Positions 46,034-58,323 of a DNA stretch of 64,000 bases are shown here, one piece after another. Position numbers and translations under genes: made by a program. How positions within the stretch are numbered: position 1 is the first letter of the stretch; every line of letters begins with the position of its first letter. A model generated the notes under the pieces. The model saw only the letters and a list, made by a program, of their open reading frames with translations, was not told the origin of the DNA and did not search any database. The stretch is from Lenzites betulinus (lineage: Eukaryota; Basidiomycota; Agaricomycetes; Polyporales; Polyporaceae): positions 1,612,001 through 1,676,000 of the forward strand of contig JABYQU010000001.1 in assembly GCA_022264855.1 (NCBI GenBank), given 5' to 3'.

Positions 46034-47398
46034 CTACAAAATGCGCTCGTCTGCATGAAGAGACTGGGAAGACTGTGACGATACAACGGGACCAATCGGG
46101 ACCTCCGCAATGAGGGATATGGAACGTAGCTCAAAAGAAGTGTTCCACGTCTCCCAGTCTTTCTTGGTGTCGCCCGTCTTGTACCTGATCAGAAAGGCCT
46201 CCACTAAGAGCAAATCACCTGGCCCCAGATCGTAATGCATCTTCCGCGGGAGGTCTGCGCGCCGCATTCCCGGACGTGACGCATCGTATATCTCCTCGAA
46301 CATTTGCACCTAACGGCGTTGTAAGCAAGAAGTGTGAACATGCAAGAAGGTTGAACTCACGACTGGCATAGACTTCCCCTTGACCCACTCTGTCATGAAG
46401 CGTCCGGCGTAAATGATGTCACGCTTCGGCTCTATTCCAGATGGTGAGTAACTTCAAGGGGAGAGAGTGGGTAACATACCTTTCACTGGTTCAGAGAGAG
46501 CGAGGAGCTTGACAGCAGCGTCGATGTCGCGTTCACGTAGGAGACCTAACCCTACGCTGACACGATCTTGTAACTGACCCAACCGGTTCTGAAACCACTT
46601 AGTGGTCATGGTTCCGCAGAGCCAGACCGTGAGCGGTTCATCGCTCACACAGAAGAAGCGAGAGTTGTCGACGCCATCCACTGATCGGCCCCAGCGGGCG
46701 CTCTCCGGGACTTCAGCAACCGCAAAGCGGCGCGTCGACACATCTGTAAAATCCATCATATCCCGGAGTCGTCTGAAGGAGTAAGCAAACATTGGAGCGG
46801 CCACCAAAGATCGACCCACTTTTGGACTGCCGGAATGACCCACTTAGGGAAGTCGACTGCAGACGAGAGAGGCTCCTTCAAAGTCCCAGTGGGCACAGGA
46901 TGCAGGTCGGTGTTGCCTGTGTTCGGGCTGGATGTCAGCTCCACTTCGGGCACCTGTTTGTTGGCTATACCCAAGTCGGCAAGAGCTCCAGATGTCTTCC
47001 CTTTCGCGCGAGGAGGGACAACTGCACGGGTCTCTCTATCGTGAGGAAGGATGTCCTCGCCCTCCTCTTGGTCAGAGGAGGCAGTCTCGGACCGTGCTTG
47101 GGGTGAGCTACTTGGCGGGATGTCGATCGACGGAGGACTAGGAGAGATCGGTCTCTTCTTGAATAAGTCCGCGATCAGCGAGGTATCGTCGTCGGAAGAC
47201 GATGCTGCCGAAAGCGCGGAAAGAGCGTCGTCTTGAGCAACAGTCGCGGTCTGGGTGGCCTTAGGGGATCCTTCCCCAGTATCCGTTCTACAGTTGTTAG
47301 TGTGAGTAGACCCGAGTTGTAGATAGCACGTACCGAGCTCGTTTCTTTTCGCGTTCCGATGCAGCCGTTGATCCGCGTGTAGACCGGGGGGTAGACAT
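46034..47398 (-). CDS. Unknown element protein D, putative OB-fold ssDNA-binding protein (right copy)
   Basis: Mirror of 39647-41011, with the same four introns and the same translation in each exon, ending HADERIL. Confidence 0.6.
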
Positions 47399-47523
47399 GA
47401 GAGAATGTGGTGGTAGTGGAGTGTATAGATAGTGTGTGAGAATAGAGTCGGCACTTTGAGTCGGGTCGGATGTGAGCGCTTGAGCTATAAGGCGGATCAC
47501 GGATAGGCCCAATTAGGTTTAAA

Positions 47524-48676
47524 GTGGATGGCGCTGCACATGTAATCCATGTTGGAATTTCGATCCTCGATTGGACCCGGAGTGGGGCTGACAGTCGATC
47601 GGCTGACCGAACCTTTGCGGCGTACTTTGGCATAAAGGCAACGAGAAGTACGGAAGGGTGGCCAAAATCTCCTTCTCCTTCACAGACATCTACACGCTAC
47701 AACATGGCATTCATAATGGGTCAGTCGGTGCTTAATAGGGCGGCAGCAATTACTCACAATAGCGCAGCAAATGCAACTACTTTAGCACGCGATATGTGGC
47801 CGGACAAGGCGGCACATCTCATACAAGAGAACACCATATCTGCGTCTACACTTGTCGACGCTAGAATGGTTCCAATCAGTGTCGAAGACCTCAGCGAGTG
47901 GCTTTGGGTTGATCATCAGCCGGAGATGTCCAGGGCTCTTGTCTATGTCCGCCAGGACGTCGAAGGTGCGGGGGACACAAACCTCGAGGTAATCGTTCGA
48001 TTACAAGGTGTAATTGCCGATCTAAATATGAACATCGGAGGCAATTGGGACGGGTGAGCTGCTATAAATCACTATAGTGTTAAGACCAAACACTCACCGG
48101 ATTCAGCACGGGCATGAATGCGAAAAAGGCCACCCAGCACATCACACTTATTAGTGGTGGACGGGATGATGCCTTTGAACCACAGCTTCGCGCAGTTGCG
48201 GCGATGAGAGAGGTGATATTGCTGCAGCTGGGTGTCAGTGCAGACACCCGTCCAAACCGTCCCGGAACATTGGTCTTGCGGCGCCGTGTTTTCACAAAGG
48301 TACGCCACCCTGATCTCCAAGTTGATCGCCACTGACAGAGGATTTGCGTGCTATTCAGATCCGGGTCGGCACCAATGACCATCTTCCGTCGGTGTTAAAG
48401 GCTGCGGAGGACCCTCGATCGAAGTTTGCCGATATAAAATCGCACTGGCGTGTGACAGAACGGATTGTGGCAGCTACGCAGCTAGAAACAGGCGCAATCC
48501 ACGCCATCCCTCCTCTGGCACTGAGAAGGGGTGACTTGGTCGATGTATCCGCCCGTATTACAGTCACCATCATGCGCAATTCCAACGGACGGTACTATGA
48601 GGTGGCTTTTGAGCCAACTACAGTCGTTCGTCTGGCGCACGCCATTGCAACTCGGGTGAGTCAGGTGCATATGTGA
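47524..48676 (+). CDS. Unknown element protein C (right copy)
   Basis: Mirror of 38369-39521. One residue differs: SARITV here against SARVTV in the left copy, caused by the base change at 48557. The exon structure is the same. Confidence 0.6.
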
Positions 48677-48866
48677 ACGGAAGATGAGCTCATACTTCCG
48701 ACGATCAGAAATTACTTCAACATAAGAAGCAAGACGTACCTGAAGTGGTGGCGGCGGGTGCAAAAGAGGACAGGAAGACAATGGAGATAGGGTTCGTGAT
48801 TGAGGCAGGAGAAACATTAACAGAGCTTATGGAATGTGACGCAACGTAGAGAGATTCCAGATATTA

Positions 48867-49808
48867 TCAACCCAGATGCCCGTTTAGCTGTGTCCACACT
48901 CCTGAGACCAATCCACGCTCTCCTGTATTGCACCGGTGCCCACACGGAACACCCCCTCTCCACCAAACCGTTGTCAGATTCGAAACGGCTATCTTGGGTT
49001 GGATTGCTCGTGTCGCGAAGTTCGTGAGTAAGCAGAAGTTGTCGCCAAACCAGCGTACGGTGATCGGGCACGTCGGTGACTTCGATCGAGGGCACTCCCA
49101 TTGCGACCATACCGTACGCCTCCAATCCGCTTCGTTCAGGTAGAAATCGAAGCCAAATTGTCGGTATTTCTGGATGAGTGGAGTGAGATTGGCAACGGCA
49201 CCGGGAATAGCAATGCGTGCAGGATTCAGGAGCGATGTTCGGTCCTCTAGAAGTGAAGGATATGGCACGCAGATCGAGTCGCCTGTCAGGTAGACCATAG
49301 ATGCTGTACTCCAGAAGTGCGGCAAGGGTAAAGTCGCACAGTCCGTGTGACTGATGACGACGTCGATGGTGCTGAGTCCCCGACGGAGGCAAATCACCCG
49401 ATCGATCCCTCCCTGGTAGGTGGCCTCAGACATTGACACATCGAGGAAAGTTCCAATGGAGTAGGATTCGACGTTGATCAGGTAGGCAAGCACAGCAGCC
49501 ATAGCACATTTTGGCAAATAAACGTCGAGGTCATGAGGAACGATGGAGCCGTGTAGGCAGACCGCCAAAGCGCCCGATCCAGAGATGACGGCGCCATACG
49601 TGTTGAGCATGACTCGAAAGCGCTCGTGATCTGAAACGAATGGCCGAAGGAGGTTGCGGTAGCGTCCTTGTAGCTCATCTGAGACATAGTTGTCGGCCAA
49701 ACGGTCAAGATAACGCAGCTGGACGAGGGAGACAACAGAGCAGTTCCGAAGCAGGTGCTGAACCACATCGTCCGGGAGCTCAAAGGGGTGGGTTGAGATC
49801 GGAGCCAT
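48867..49808 (-). CDS. F-box-like protein with nucleotidyltransferase-like motif, gene B (right copy)
   Basis: Same 313-aa product as the left copy, starting MAPISTHPFELPDD. Here the upstream C-run is one base shorter, so the frame stays open a further 19 codons to an ATG at 49865. In the left copy that extension is out of frame. The ATG shared by both copies (49808) is therefore the safer start. Confidence 0.65.
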   Translation of the reverse strand: MAPISTHPFELPDDVVQHLLRNCSVVSLVQLRYLDRLADNYVSDELQGRYRNLLRPFVSDHERFRVMLNTYGAVISGSGALAVCLHGSIVPHDLDVYLPKCAMAAVLAYLINVESYSIGTFLDVSMSEATYQGGIDRVICLRRGLSTIDVVISHTDCATLPLPHFWSTASMVYLTGDSICVPYPSLLEDRTSLLNPARIAIPGAVANLTPLIQKYRQFGFDFYLNEADWRRTVWSQWECPRSKSPTCPITVRWFGDNFCLLTNFATRAIQPKIAVSNLTTVWWRGGVPCGHRCNTGERGLVSGVWTQLNGHLG

Positions 49809-50170
49809 AAAGGGACTGGGGGAAGGAGCGTAACACTGATACATGCCTGCCCATTTTAACCTCATGCGCGAGCCACACTACAAATTCACAAGTCACAGAA
49901 CTCAATCGAAATCTGGGACGACCTAGCCACCTTCTATCTGATCTCTCTCGTCGGCACTGGAATGCGGAGCAGGTGGATGTGAGGCGGGCCCCGTCCTATA
50001 TATTCGAGGATCATCCACCATTGATACTATGCAAAAGTCAAGTCAGAAGGTGTTTGTATAAATCAGAAACACGTACGGTTGGGGTTAGGATGAGCAGAAT
50101 CGGGCATCCAAACGCACTGTACAGAGAGGTTGGTTGCGGGCAGTGGTACATTTGGAATGTCTCTTACCAG

Positions 50171-53100
50171 TTAAAGCTTGAGGGCATATATATAATGGGT
50201 CACCCGTCGCCCGAGAGCAGACCGAATGTCAATGAGGTTGACGTGAGCAGCCTCACGCACACAATGCTGTCCAGACGAAACACCGTCATGATACCAGACT
50301 TCTCCCGATCGATTGACGTAGCGGGAGGTGAAATGGCCGCCACCATGATAAATGCTTCCGGATAGCGAGAGGTTCTGCAAAGAACCGTCGACGTTCAGCT
50401 TTAACAGCAAATCAGGGCGAACATTACCTGCACTGGATACATCAAAAATTAGTAATCCTGGGGCGCGCGTGAAATTTGTGACAATATTCCCGTTTGAACG
50501 GCACGCAGAGCAACGTGAGCTGTAAGCAGTAGTCAGTAAACGGTTTGTTATAGCCTGAATACTTGGAGGGGCGTCATCAATGGACGGTGGCGCTAAGTGA
50601 TCGGGCAGGACATACCATAGCAGATTCGAGCACAATGCGGCAGAACGGACGGTGATATACTGACATCTCTGGCAGGTGATGCAGCTCGTACCAAATGGTA
50701 TGGGGCATTCGAACAACGCAGAGGCTAGATCGGTGACAGACGCCATGGCAGGTCCCTTTCGGGGAAACATTGAGGCGTCGTGCATCGCTAGAGAGTCCCG
50801 TAGGCTGTCACGTACATGGTCCAAAGAAGAATTGATGATAGGCAGGTCATGAAAGCGAGAAGCTAGCTGACGAGTGAGAATGTTTTCTTGAGGTAGATGC
50901 TGCAGCCACAAGGGCCCTAACTCTACACGTATATTCCAGAGAACGGTCAACAAGCTATCGTATGCACAACTCCAGTTAGCGGAGTCCCATCGGAGTCCCA
51001 ACCTGAGCTCATCAGACCCATCAAGCGATGCCGCCTTCGTCTTCTTAGCAACTGTCCATGACGCAGCAGGCCGTGCACGCTTTTCAGAAGGAACACGCGA
51101 ATGGGAAACAACGGGATTAATTTTTCTTGCATTGTCTGAACCTGTTTCAGCAACAGGGACCCCTGCATGCGGTCGAACAAATCCGTCCCATTGCAGGCCA
51201 GCGTCTGCATGCGGAGGGATGTAGCCGCACCTCTGAACACGTAAGAAGGACGAAATCAGATCTGTTCGACTGACTCCCTGCACTGATGACGATAATGTCC
51301 CTGTCTCCCTCTTGTATGTTATATCATTCAATATTTCTAACTCGCAGAATTCTTGCATAAGAGCGGGGGACGTCCCCCCTTGCAATTTAGCGACTGCAAA
51401 TCCCTCTAAAATAACAGTGTCCCGGAAAGAACTACTCCGAGAGAAAACAGTGTAGAGTGATTGATGATTACGACAGCAAATTGGATGAATAACATTTGCC
51501 GTTCTGGTCAGACCTTGACACGCGAAATCGGTGAGTGCAAAATTAGGAAGGCATGCTACCTGAGATCGCTGAATTGACACGATAGTGTCTCCAAAAGGTA
51601 GCGTGCATTTCACAGTGCGTGTAGAACGTGTAATAGGTATCACATTGAGAGGTAAATCTGCGATCTGCACGTTGCGAGGTGGATTATTAAGACGCACAAA
51701 TAGTACATCGAGGTATTCCCTCCCTTTCGAATCAGTATGTGAGTCCCAGCCATGTACAAACCCGGGTGCGCCATTCGTGGCGCAAAGCTCTGTTGCTTCG
51801 TTTGACTTAAGTAGTACAGGCATTCCCTCGCATAGGGACAGCACACCTGCATGATGATCAGTCATAGAGGGCCGCAACGCCCACAATGCCGACTGTAGGC
51901 GTGGACCAAGTCTGTCAGAGGTTCGTACAGGATCCGAAGTATCAGCGTAATCCCGTTGAGCTTGGCGAATAGATGCAGACTCCTTCAATTTTCCCCACCC
52001 GTCTACGGAATGAAAATGGTGTAATACAGATCCTCTCTGTGCAGCGAACATAACATTTCTAGACTCATTAAACGCATCCCGATGAGCGTTACGGGCGGTA
52101 ATCACAGATACAAAGTCAAAGCGGTCTAAATTTGCGATAGATGTAGCCACAAAGGGTGAGTAAACGCGGCTTTGAAGCAAATTAATGTCAGCCGCGGTAC
52201 ACTGCGCATAGCGCATATTAGACAATGCAATACGAAATGCAATGTCCTCAGCACTAGCACCGGTCTGTCTCATGTTCTGCCGCAATAAGACAACGGTTGT
52301 AAAGGTATGCCACAAAGACTTCCCGATCGCCGCTTGCTGACCTGTGCGAGATGCAGAGGTTGATATGGTGCCAACATTAGGGCTGTACAGTGAGCTGCCC
52401 CGTCCGGGTGGAGGTAATTGGGCAAAATCCCCCGCTAAAATAATACTCTTACCGCCAAAAGACACAGATATATTACTGAAAGCTTGAGTTAGCGCACCGC
52501 AAATACGTTCCAAGTCTCCACATGAAATCATGGAAACCTCGTCTATAAAAATGAGATCAACATCAGAGAAACGCTCTCGTATATTTTCTAGGGCGCGGCG
52601 TGAAAGTTTGCCATCCTTGTCGAATCCGAGCCCAAGGACAGAGTGATAAGTAGATCCTCCTATATTAGCAGCGGAACTCCCAGTAGGCCCCAATACAAGA
52701 AACCGGTGAGACTCATCACGCGCAGTCAAAAACCCAACAAGGGCAAGGAGCACACGACTCTTGCCAGTGCCACCCATACCGCCCATATACACGCGCAGGG
52801 GTTCTTTATCATGATGGTGCAGATGACGAGCCGCAATGGCAAATACTCGAATCTGTTCAGAATTCAAGGTGTAGAATTCAATTGTGCTATGTAGCATGCG
52901 CAGATGCGAATCCTGCAATCCGGCATCAATAGAAATACCGTTCGAATACAAACGATCCAAGTCTGCCTTATTTAGAATTTCTATTAGTGCTAGCCGCGGA
53001 CGGGAAGGTTGCTGCGGACCGTGTACACCGGCAGCGAACGCCTCCGCCCGTAGTGTCTTTTTCTTACGTTGATCCACCACCTCCTCTTTAGCAGATTGAA

Positions 53101-56100
53101 CCATCGCTTTCCATTGTGCAGGACTCTGGGACTGATGCCCTCCAGAAGAGTATGAGGTCAAGGCGTCGGATTTAAAGTTGCTCGCGGTGAGGTGAGCTTT
53201 TTCAAAAGCCCGAAGATACGTTCTCATTTTTCTGACATCCGCCTCATGTTTTGCAGAAATTTGACCAATCTCTCTACCAGGCTCATCAAGGAAATCAGTT
53301 AACGTATCTGTCATATATGCATGCTCAAAAGTGGGTTCAATGTCACAGAAATCAGCATGCGAACTAGCTTCAGCCATTGATGGTTGCCGACGGGCAGCGG
53401 AGAAGTCATCACGCGCATCCTGACACTCGTATAGGACATTCATATTAGACATGACAAGTAGAGCTTCACGATCAAACTCACAATTATCAAATGCAGTAGA
53501 CCACGAATCAGCACATAGTAATAGATCCGGAGCCGAACGCCAACCACCAGGCGCAAATAAAGTGAGCATAGTACGACAATACTCTTCCCGATCACCACGA
53601 TCCGGTCTAGGAAGTACGCCACCGGAAAAGGTGAGTGTCCACAGGTCTGATTTACAACGGCGCGATACGCCATGGGTAGCATACCGAGGGTGTTCGTGTT
53701 GAAAATGCAGGACACGCGTGGTTCGCTTGCGGTGTCTGGCGTTCTGCGTGTCACCACTGCTCTCATCACATGCGGAAACGGCATTTAGAGAGGAGTCATC
53801 TTCAGTCGTATGATTCTGCTTCTTGGGCAATAGTTTAATATCAGTACTACGCAAAAACTGATAGAGCGACATAGAAGATAGCGCAGCTGGCCTCCAAACA
53901 TAGTCGTCAACTTTGGACAGAGAAACAACTCGATCGCCAGAGGACGCCAACATAACTGTAGATGTATCCACAGTATGTGATAGATCTGCATCCACTAACA
54001 GCTCATGCGGGGCAGATTCCAACACACGCCGAACGTAACCATACCAAAAAAACGTTTTAAACTCATGGTCAGTGTAGTGGTCTGGTTGGCCAAGCAGATT
54101 TGCACTGGCCGCAGGGCCTCCGGTTTCAGATGCGGCAGAGAGAGCATTGATAAATTTCGTTATCAATTTGCGCGCGTTAACTTCTCGCTCATGAAAGGAG
54201 CCTTCGAGTAAGGGTGTGTTCTTCTGAAGGACAGTCCGTATAGTTTGAAAAAATGTATGTGTTGTCAATCCGTTCTTAGTGATATAGTCAGTAACATATG
54301 CAATGATTGCGCGTATTGAAGTACCGGACATGAGTGAGGTGAAGTCGGTGTTGCAACGGAGAGCTCCAGATATTAACGGATTGTAACTATTAATCATTTT
54401 CGCCTTTTTCTGGAACCTGATCGCGCCTGTAGTCGAATCAACCATGGTGTCATCGAACGTTTCACGAGGGAAGCGAGCGCGACAATATTTATTAGGACTT
54501 TGGCCACGCATGCAACCACGTTTGTGATCAGGGTCGTGGCGATTAGAACAGAACACTACACGGTCCACATCCGCGCGGAACACTTTGTACCATTCTTGTA
54601 ACTGCGAAGGTGACATTCCGTCAGGGGGACGAACAGGCAATGTCATTGCAACATCAGGGATAAGTAATGTCGGCTTAGTTCGTTGAATACGGCCGTTGCT
54701 TATATATTCGTCGCCTGCCTTCTCCCAGGATTCCTGAAGGAGGTCTTCAGTGGACGTGAAGTAGTCTCCGGTATGACAAAATTCAAGCCACTCTATGAGT
54801 GCTTTCTGAAAGTTGTCGTCACTAAGAACACGATCACGCATTTCCTGAGGCGACAAGCTGCCTTCAATCCAGATGAGCAAGTGAAGATGTAGTGTCTTCC
54901 GGCCTTGCTCTTCAACCGTACCATAGTACGCCGCCGTTTTACCAAATAGCCCATTGCGATTATATCCAAGACCTAGCATGACTCGCAGCAGAGCGTTGAC
55001 GGTACGGTCGAAAAAACGCGCGGCGCCAACCGGGTTTCCAGCCACAGCTCTCAATCGTTCGCTGTCCGTACGAAGCCGAGGAGACGGTTGAGATAAATCA
55101 ATGTTCTCGCCACAGTACGACAGACATATCGGATTTTTGGTATCCGCTGGCGCAAACGTAAAAAAGAAAGAAGGTACGCCTTTCAAAAATATCAAAGACT
55201 TGATTTCGTTACGCTGATGCTTCTTTCTAGCCGCCGAGCCACCGACCTGACCGGATGCATGGTCTATCAAGTTCATCAGTTCAAAACATTTTTTCTCTGC
55301 CTCGGTCTCAGGCGCGACAAACGAACCGCCATCCGCACGCTTAATAAGATTGTCTAACGCCTCACGATCAATACTCAAAAGCTTGTCAGCCACGTTGACG
55401 AAGTTAGACTTTTTTGTCAACAGATACCCCCCTGTGGTACTCGCGCGAACCTGCGAATGACTATAGGCGACATAAGAATAAGAACGGTCTGTCTGAAACC
55501 GGCGATCCCCATACATTAGATTTGCGCGCAAATGAGGCACTCGATCAAGGCGGCGTACTCGATTGTCATTTTCGAAACCGCCGAGCCCGTAAGGATACAA
55601 CCAAGGATACATACCAGGGTACAGTTGTTCATTTGAATAAATAGACTGAGGACTATCGGCATGCCCAACGCCCAAAGCCGACCCTCCTTGATCAAAGTAT
55701 CGAATAGCGTAAGCGATACGCTGTTTGTAAGACATCTCTCCTAATTCTGAGGCACTGAGGGCATGGACCGAGAAGGGGCACTGTTCATCCCCTGCTACTG
55801 TACACTTAGCGTCGCTAGTTTTGTATACGGCGACATTGTTCTCGACCTGTTCGTGATCAGGAACGTAGCGGTGTATAATGTAAACCGGGGGAGAATCGTC
55901 TTCATACTGCATCATATTGGTGGTAGATATCAAGACATTCTGATACTGAACGTGGTTCAACTTAAGCCACCGTAACGCAGCGAGAACAACACGGTGGCGC
56001 ACAATGAAAGGGGTCCGTATGTACTCTTCTGGTGTAGGTTTGCTGCTCCCGGTGAAAATGATTGCAAATGTTTCGCTAACGTCAAGCTGTGGAGGCGGCA

Positions 56101-57089
56101 GTACATCATACACCTGCAAAACTGGCTGCTCGAAAAGAATTGCATTAGCACGCATAAACCCTTGCCCGTCTCCATTGACGTGAGCGACGCAGTAGTTGCG
56201 GCGGAAGCGCGAAATCAAAAGTTCTTCGGCATAGCTCAAGTTCTTAAGCTGGTCGGGGATCTCGCCAAGCCACCGGCCGTTTGCTAGCGCAAGTAGTGGC
56301 AGCTCGCCGCGTTTCAAAGATGCGTCACACTTGGCGCATAGAAGTATATGCTGTACGCCGTCAACGTCAACGATGCTGGTCTCGTAGCAAATCGGTCCCT
56401 TAAGATCACATACAGGGTCACCGACGTGGCACCGTTCAACCCGCGTCACTCCATGCCCATCACGAACTAGAGGGGACAGATCCACTTCGGATAAGGGCTT
56501 TGATATGAGAACGTTCTCATAAATAAGGCAAGCGCATACAGCACAAGGGCGCTCATACACGGAGGATGGTCTGAATTCATCAGACCAACGCTGTAAAAAA
56601 ACAGCTTGCTGTAACAGAGTACGAGGAGCTGGCGGAAAGCTCGGTGGAAGAAGTGGCTCCGGGTTATCGATCGCACCACCAAAATAAGTGGGGATCTGCG
56701 GAATACGAAATACCGACCATATGGGAGCGCACATACATTGATGAACCTCAAGAGCACCGCGCATGAACTTTGCAGTGCGCGTTGAACGACCTCCGCGAAG
56801 CCCATGACAAGTGGCCAACTGGAAAAGTTCCGTTGCATTGAGACGACATATGAGGACAGAAGTCGGTACGTGCACGGCATACAACATGGAGCTGCTCACG
56901 CACAGAGCGTGAGCTTCCGCAGTGGAGCAAGAAACTTCGTAAGAAGCCGAGGGCGTGAGGGACGGCGACGCACCGCACAAAAGTGGGCGTCCCATTAAAT
57001 CATTGATAGGAAACAACGTATGCGCTGGAAAAATGTGAGTAAAACAACGAGATAAGAGGGAAATGAAACTCACAACGTTTCGAGCGCAT
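50171..57089 (-). CDS. Helitron replicase: Rep + Pif1 helicase + USP-like peptidase (right copy)
   Basis: Mirror of the left replicase with the same translation throughout the 2,300-codon open frame. It uses the same short first exon (ATG at 57089) and intron (57025-57073). The Rep two-Tyr motif, Walker A/B and peptidase Cys/His boxes are all intact, so both copies could be functional. Confidence 0.9.
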
Positions 57090-57340
57090 TTCGCAACACC
57101 GTAAGAGGTGTATTGTATTAATGGGCGTGGGCGTGCTTTCGCAACGAGGATAGTATGAGTAGGGACGCGGTCGAGGAGTAAGGGAAGGAGTAAGGAAGGA
57201 GATCTAGGGAATCGTCGACGAAGTTTTTTTCACTCACAGGGCAAGGCGGACCGCCCGGACAAACGGGTAAGCGGACCGGAATAGCGTGGGAAACGGTACA
57301 GAACTAAAGCCCCTGAGTTGGGATTTGGAGCCTATGATAA

Positions 57341-57359
57341 CCGATTCTTGAAGAATCGG
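57341..57359. repeat. Outer terminal hairpin, right copy
   Basis: CCGATTCTTGAAGAATCGG, the mirror of the left hairpin, 2 bp inside the arm boundary at 57361. Confidence 0.85.
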
Positions 57360-57361
57360 AA

Positions 57362-58323
57362 TATGACGTGTCGCTCGCGTAGGGATGCTTCCCGATTTCT
57401 TTCATTTGTATATCGATATCATTAATCATTCGAGGGAGTCTGTACAAGCCTGATATGCCTCGTCATAAATAGAGCGGGCGTTCAACCAGTCCTTCAGAGC
57501 TTTAGCTTTGAGCTGCTCCAGGCCGTGGTGCTTGAGATCTTTCATGTTATTTTAATGTTGTTATTGCGTACGCTGACGCATGGATTCATGGCGGTTGCAT
57601 GCGATCCATCTGCTATGGCCGCCGCCGGCACTACACTATCTACACCAACAGATCTTAGCGGAGTTAAAATTCCTGTGCTAAAGCTTAAGGCGCTGCAATA
57701 TATTTTTCCACTCCGCTGCTGTGCTCAAGTCTTACCTTATTGACCCTCTGAGAGTCTGCACGTTCTTGTGGCACCTTCGTTCATCACTCTGATCATCGCC
57801 GCCTCGCACGGAACGCCTTGCACATTCACAGGCCTTCCATGGGTCCGTCATGTTACCTCTGATACGCTGCGTCGGGGAGCTTGGGTAGTAAGGGGCCTCT
57901 CTTGTCTTCCACCGAGTCGCGCAGCCAGGAACACTCACGGATTCTTAGCGACAATCTCCACGCGAAATGTGCCTATGTGCCCGTGCACTCCATGCGCCAC
58001 ACCCTCGACGTAACATCACTTCGGGCTGCGGCGGTTGTAACGCGAAGCGTTCATGAGGCCTCAGACGTGATGTCTTGCCGATGGCTGAGCTCATGAACCT
58101 TGAAGCCCAAGAGAGCGGAAATTGATGCTGAAGCGGGCAACTGCCACGCTGTCGCGCGCACTAGTAGTAGGCCATCAGCGTGGAGAGTTCAAGTGGCCAG
58201 TCGCCTTTCCAAGGCGAGATCTACCCCGCAGTGAGCACGGCCACGAGGGCGCTGCATACGAGCTCCCAGTCCCACGCCCTTTGCTTTCCCCCCTCCTCCT
58301 GGTTCGCAGTCGTGCTACCAGCC
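57362..58323. other. Host region between the inverted repeat and glutaminase gene
   Basis: About 960 bp. On the minus strand at about 57,436-57,547 a short frame (MKDLKHHGLEQLKAKALKDW..., ending TDSLE-stop) has protein-like, helical composition. It may be the last exon or a remnant of a host gene; no family is recognised and no upstream exon is clear. The rest includes the glutaminase promoter. Confidence 0.35.

Larger units (their letters stand above)
29683..57361. repeat. Giant inverted repeat: tail-to-tail pair of 13.77-kb Helitron-like elements
   Basis: Left arm 29683-43457 is repeated in reverse complement at 43588-57361 around a 130-bp unique spacer. Mirrored coordinates sum to 87,044 outside and 87,045 inside a single length difference: six C at 37222-37227 against five G at 49818-49822. 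A C at 38488 pairs with a changed base at 48557. These are the only differences I found. Homology stops sharply at both ends. Confidence 0.97.
43588..57361 (-). mobile_element. Helitron-like element, right copy (inverted)
   Basis: Mirror image of the left copy. The 5' end is at 57361 with CCGATTCTTCA on the minus strand (57359-57349), and the 3' inverted match is at 43597-43607. It holds the same six genes in the same relative order. Its 3' end faces that of the left copy. Confidence 0.85.

Noticed and set aside
29683..57361. Assembly artefact as the explanation of the palindrome
   Set aside because: Not fully excluded. The unique spacer, different outer flanks and two differences between arms argue for real sequence, but read data are needed.
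57436..57547. Conserved host gene exon right of the element
   Set aside because: Composition is protein-like but too short, with no family and no clear upstream exon; left as a note only.
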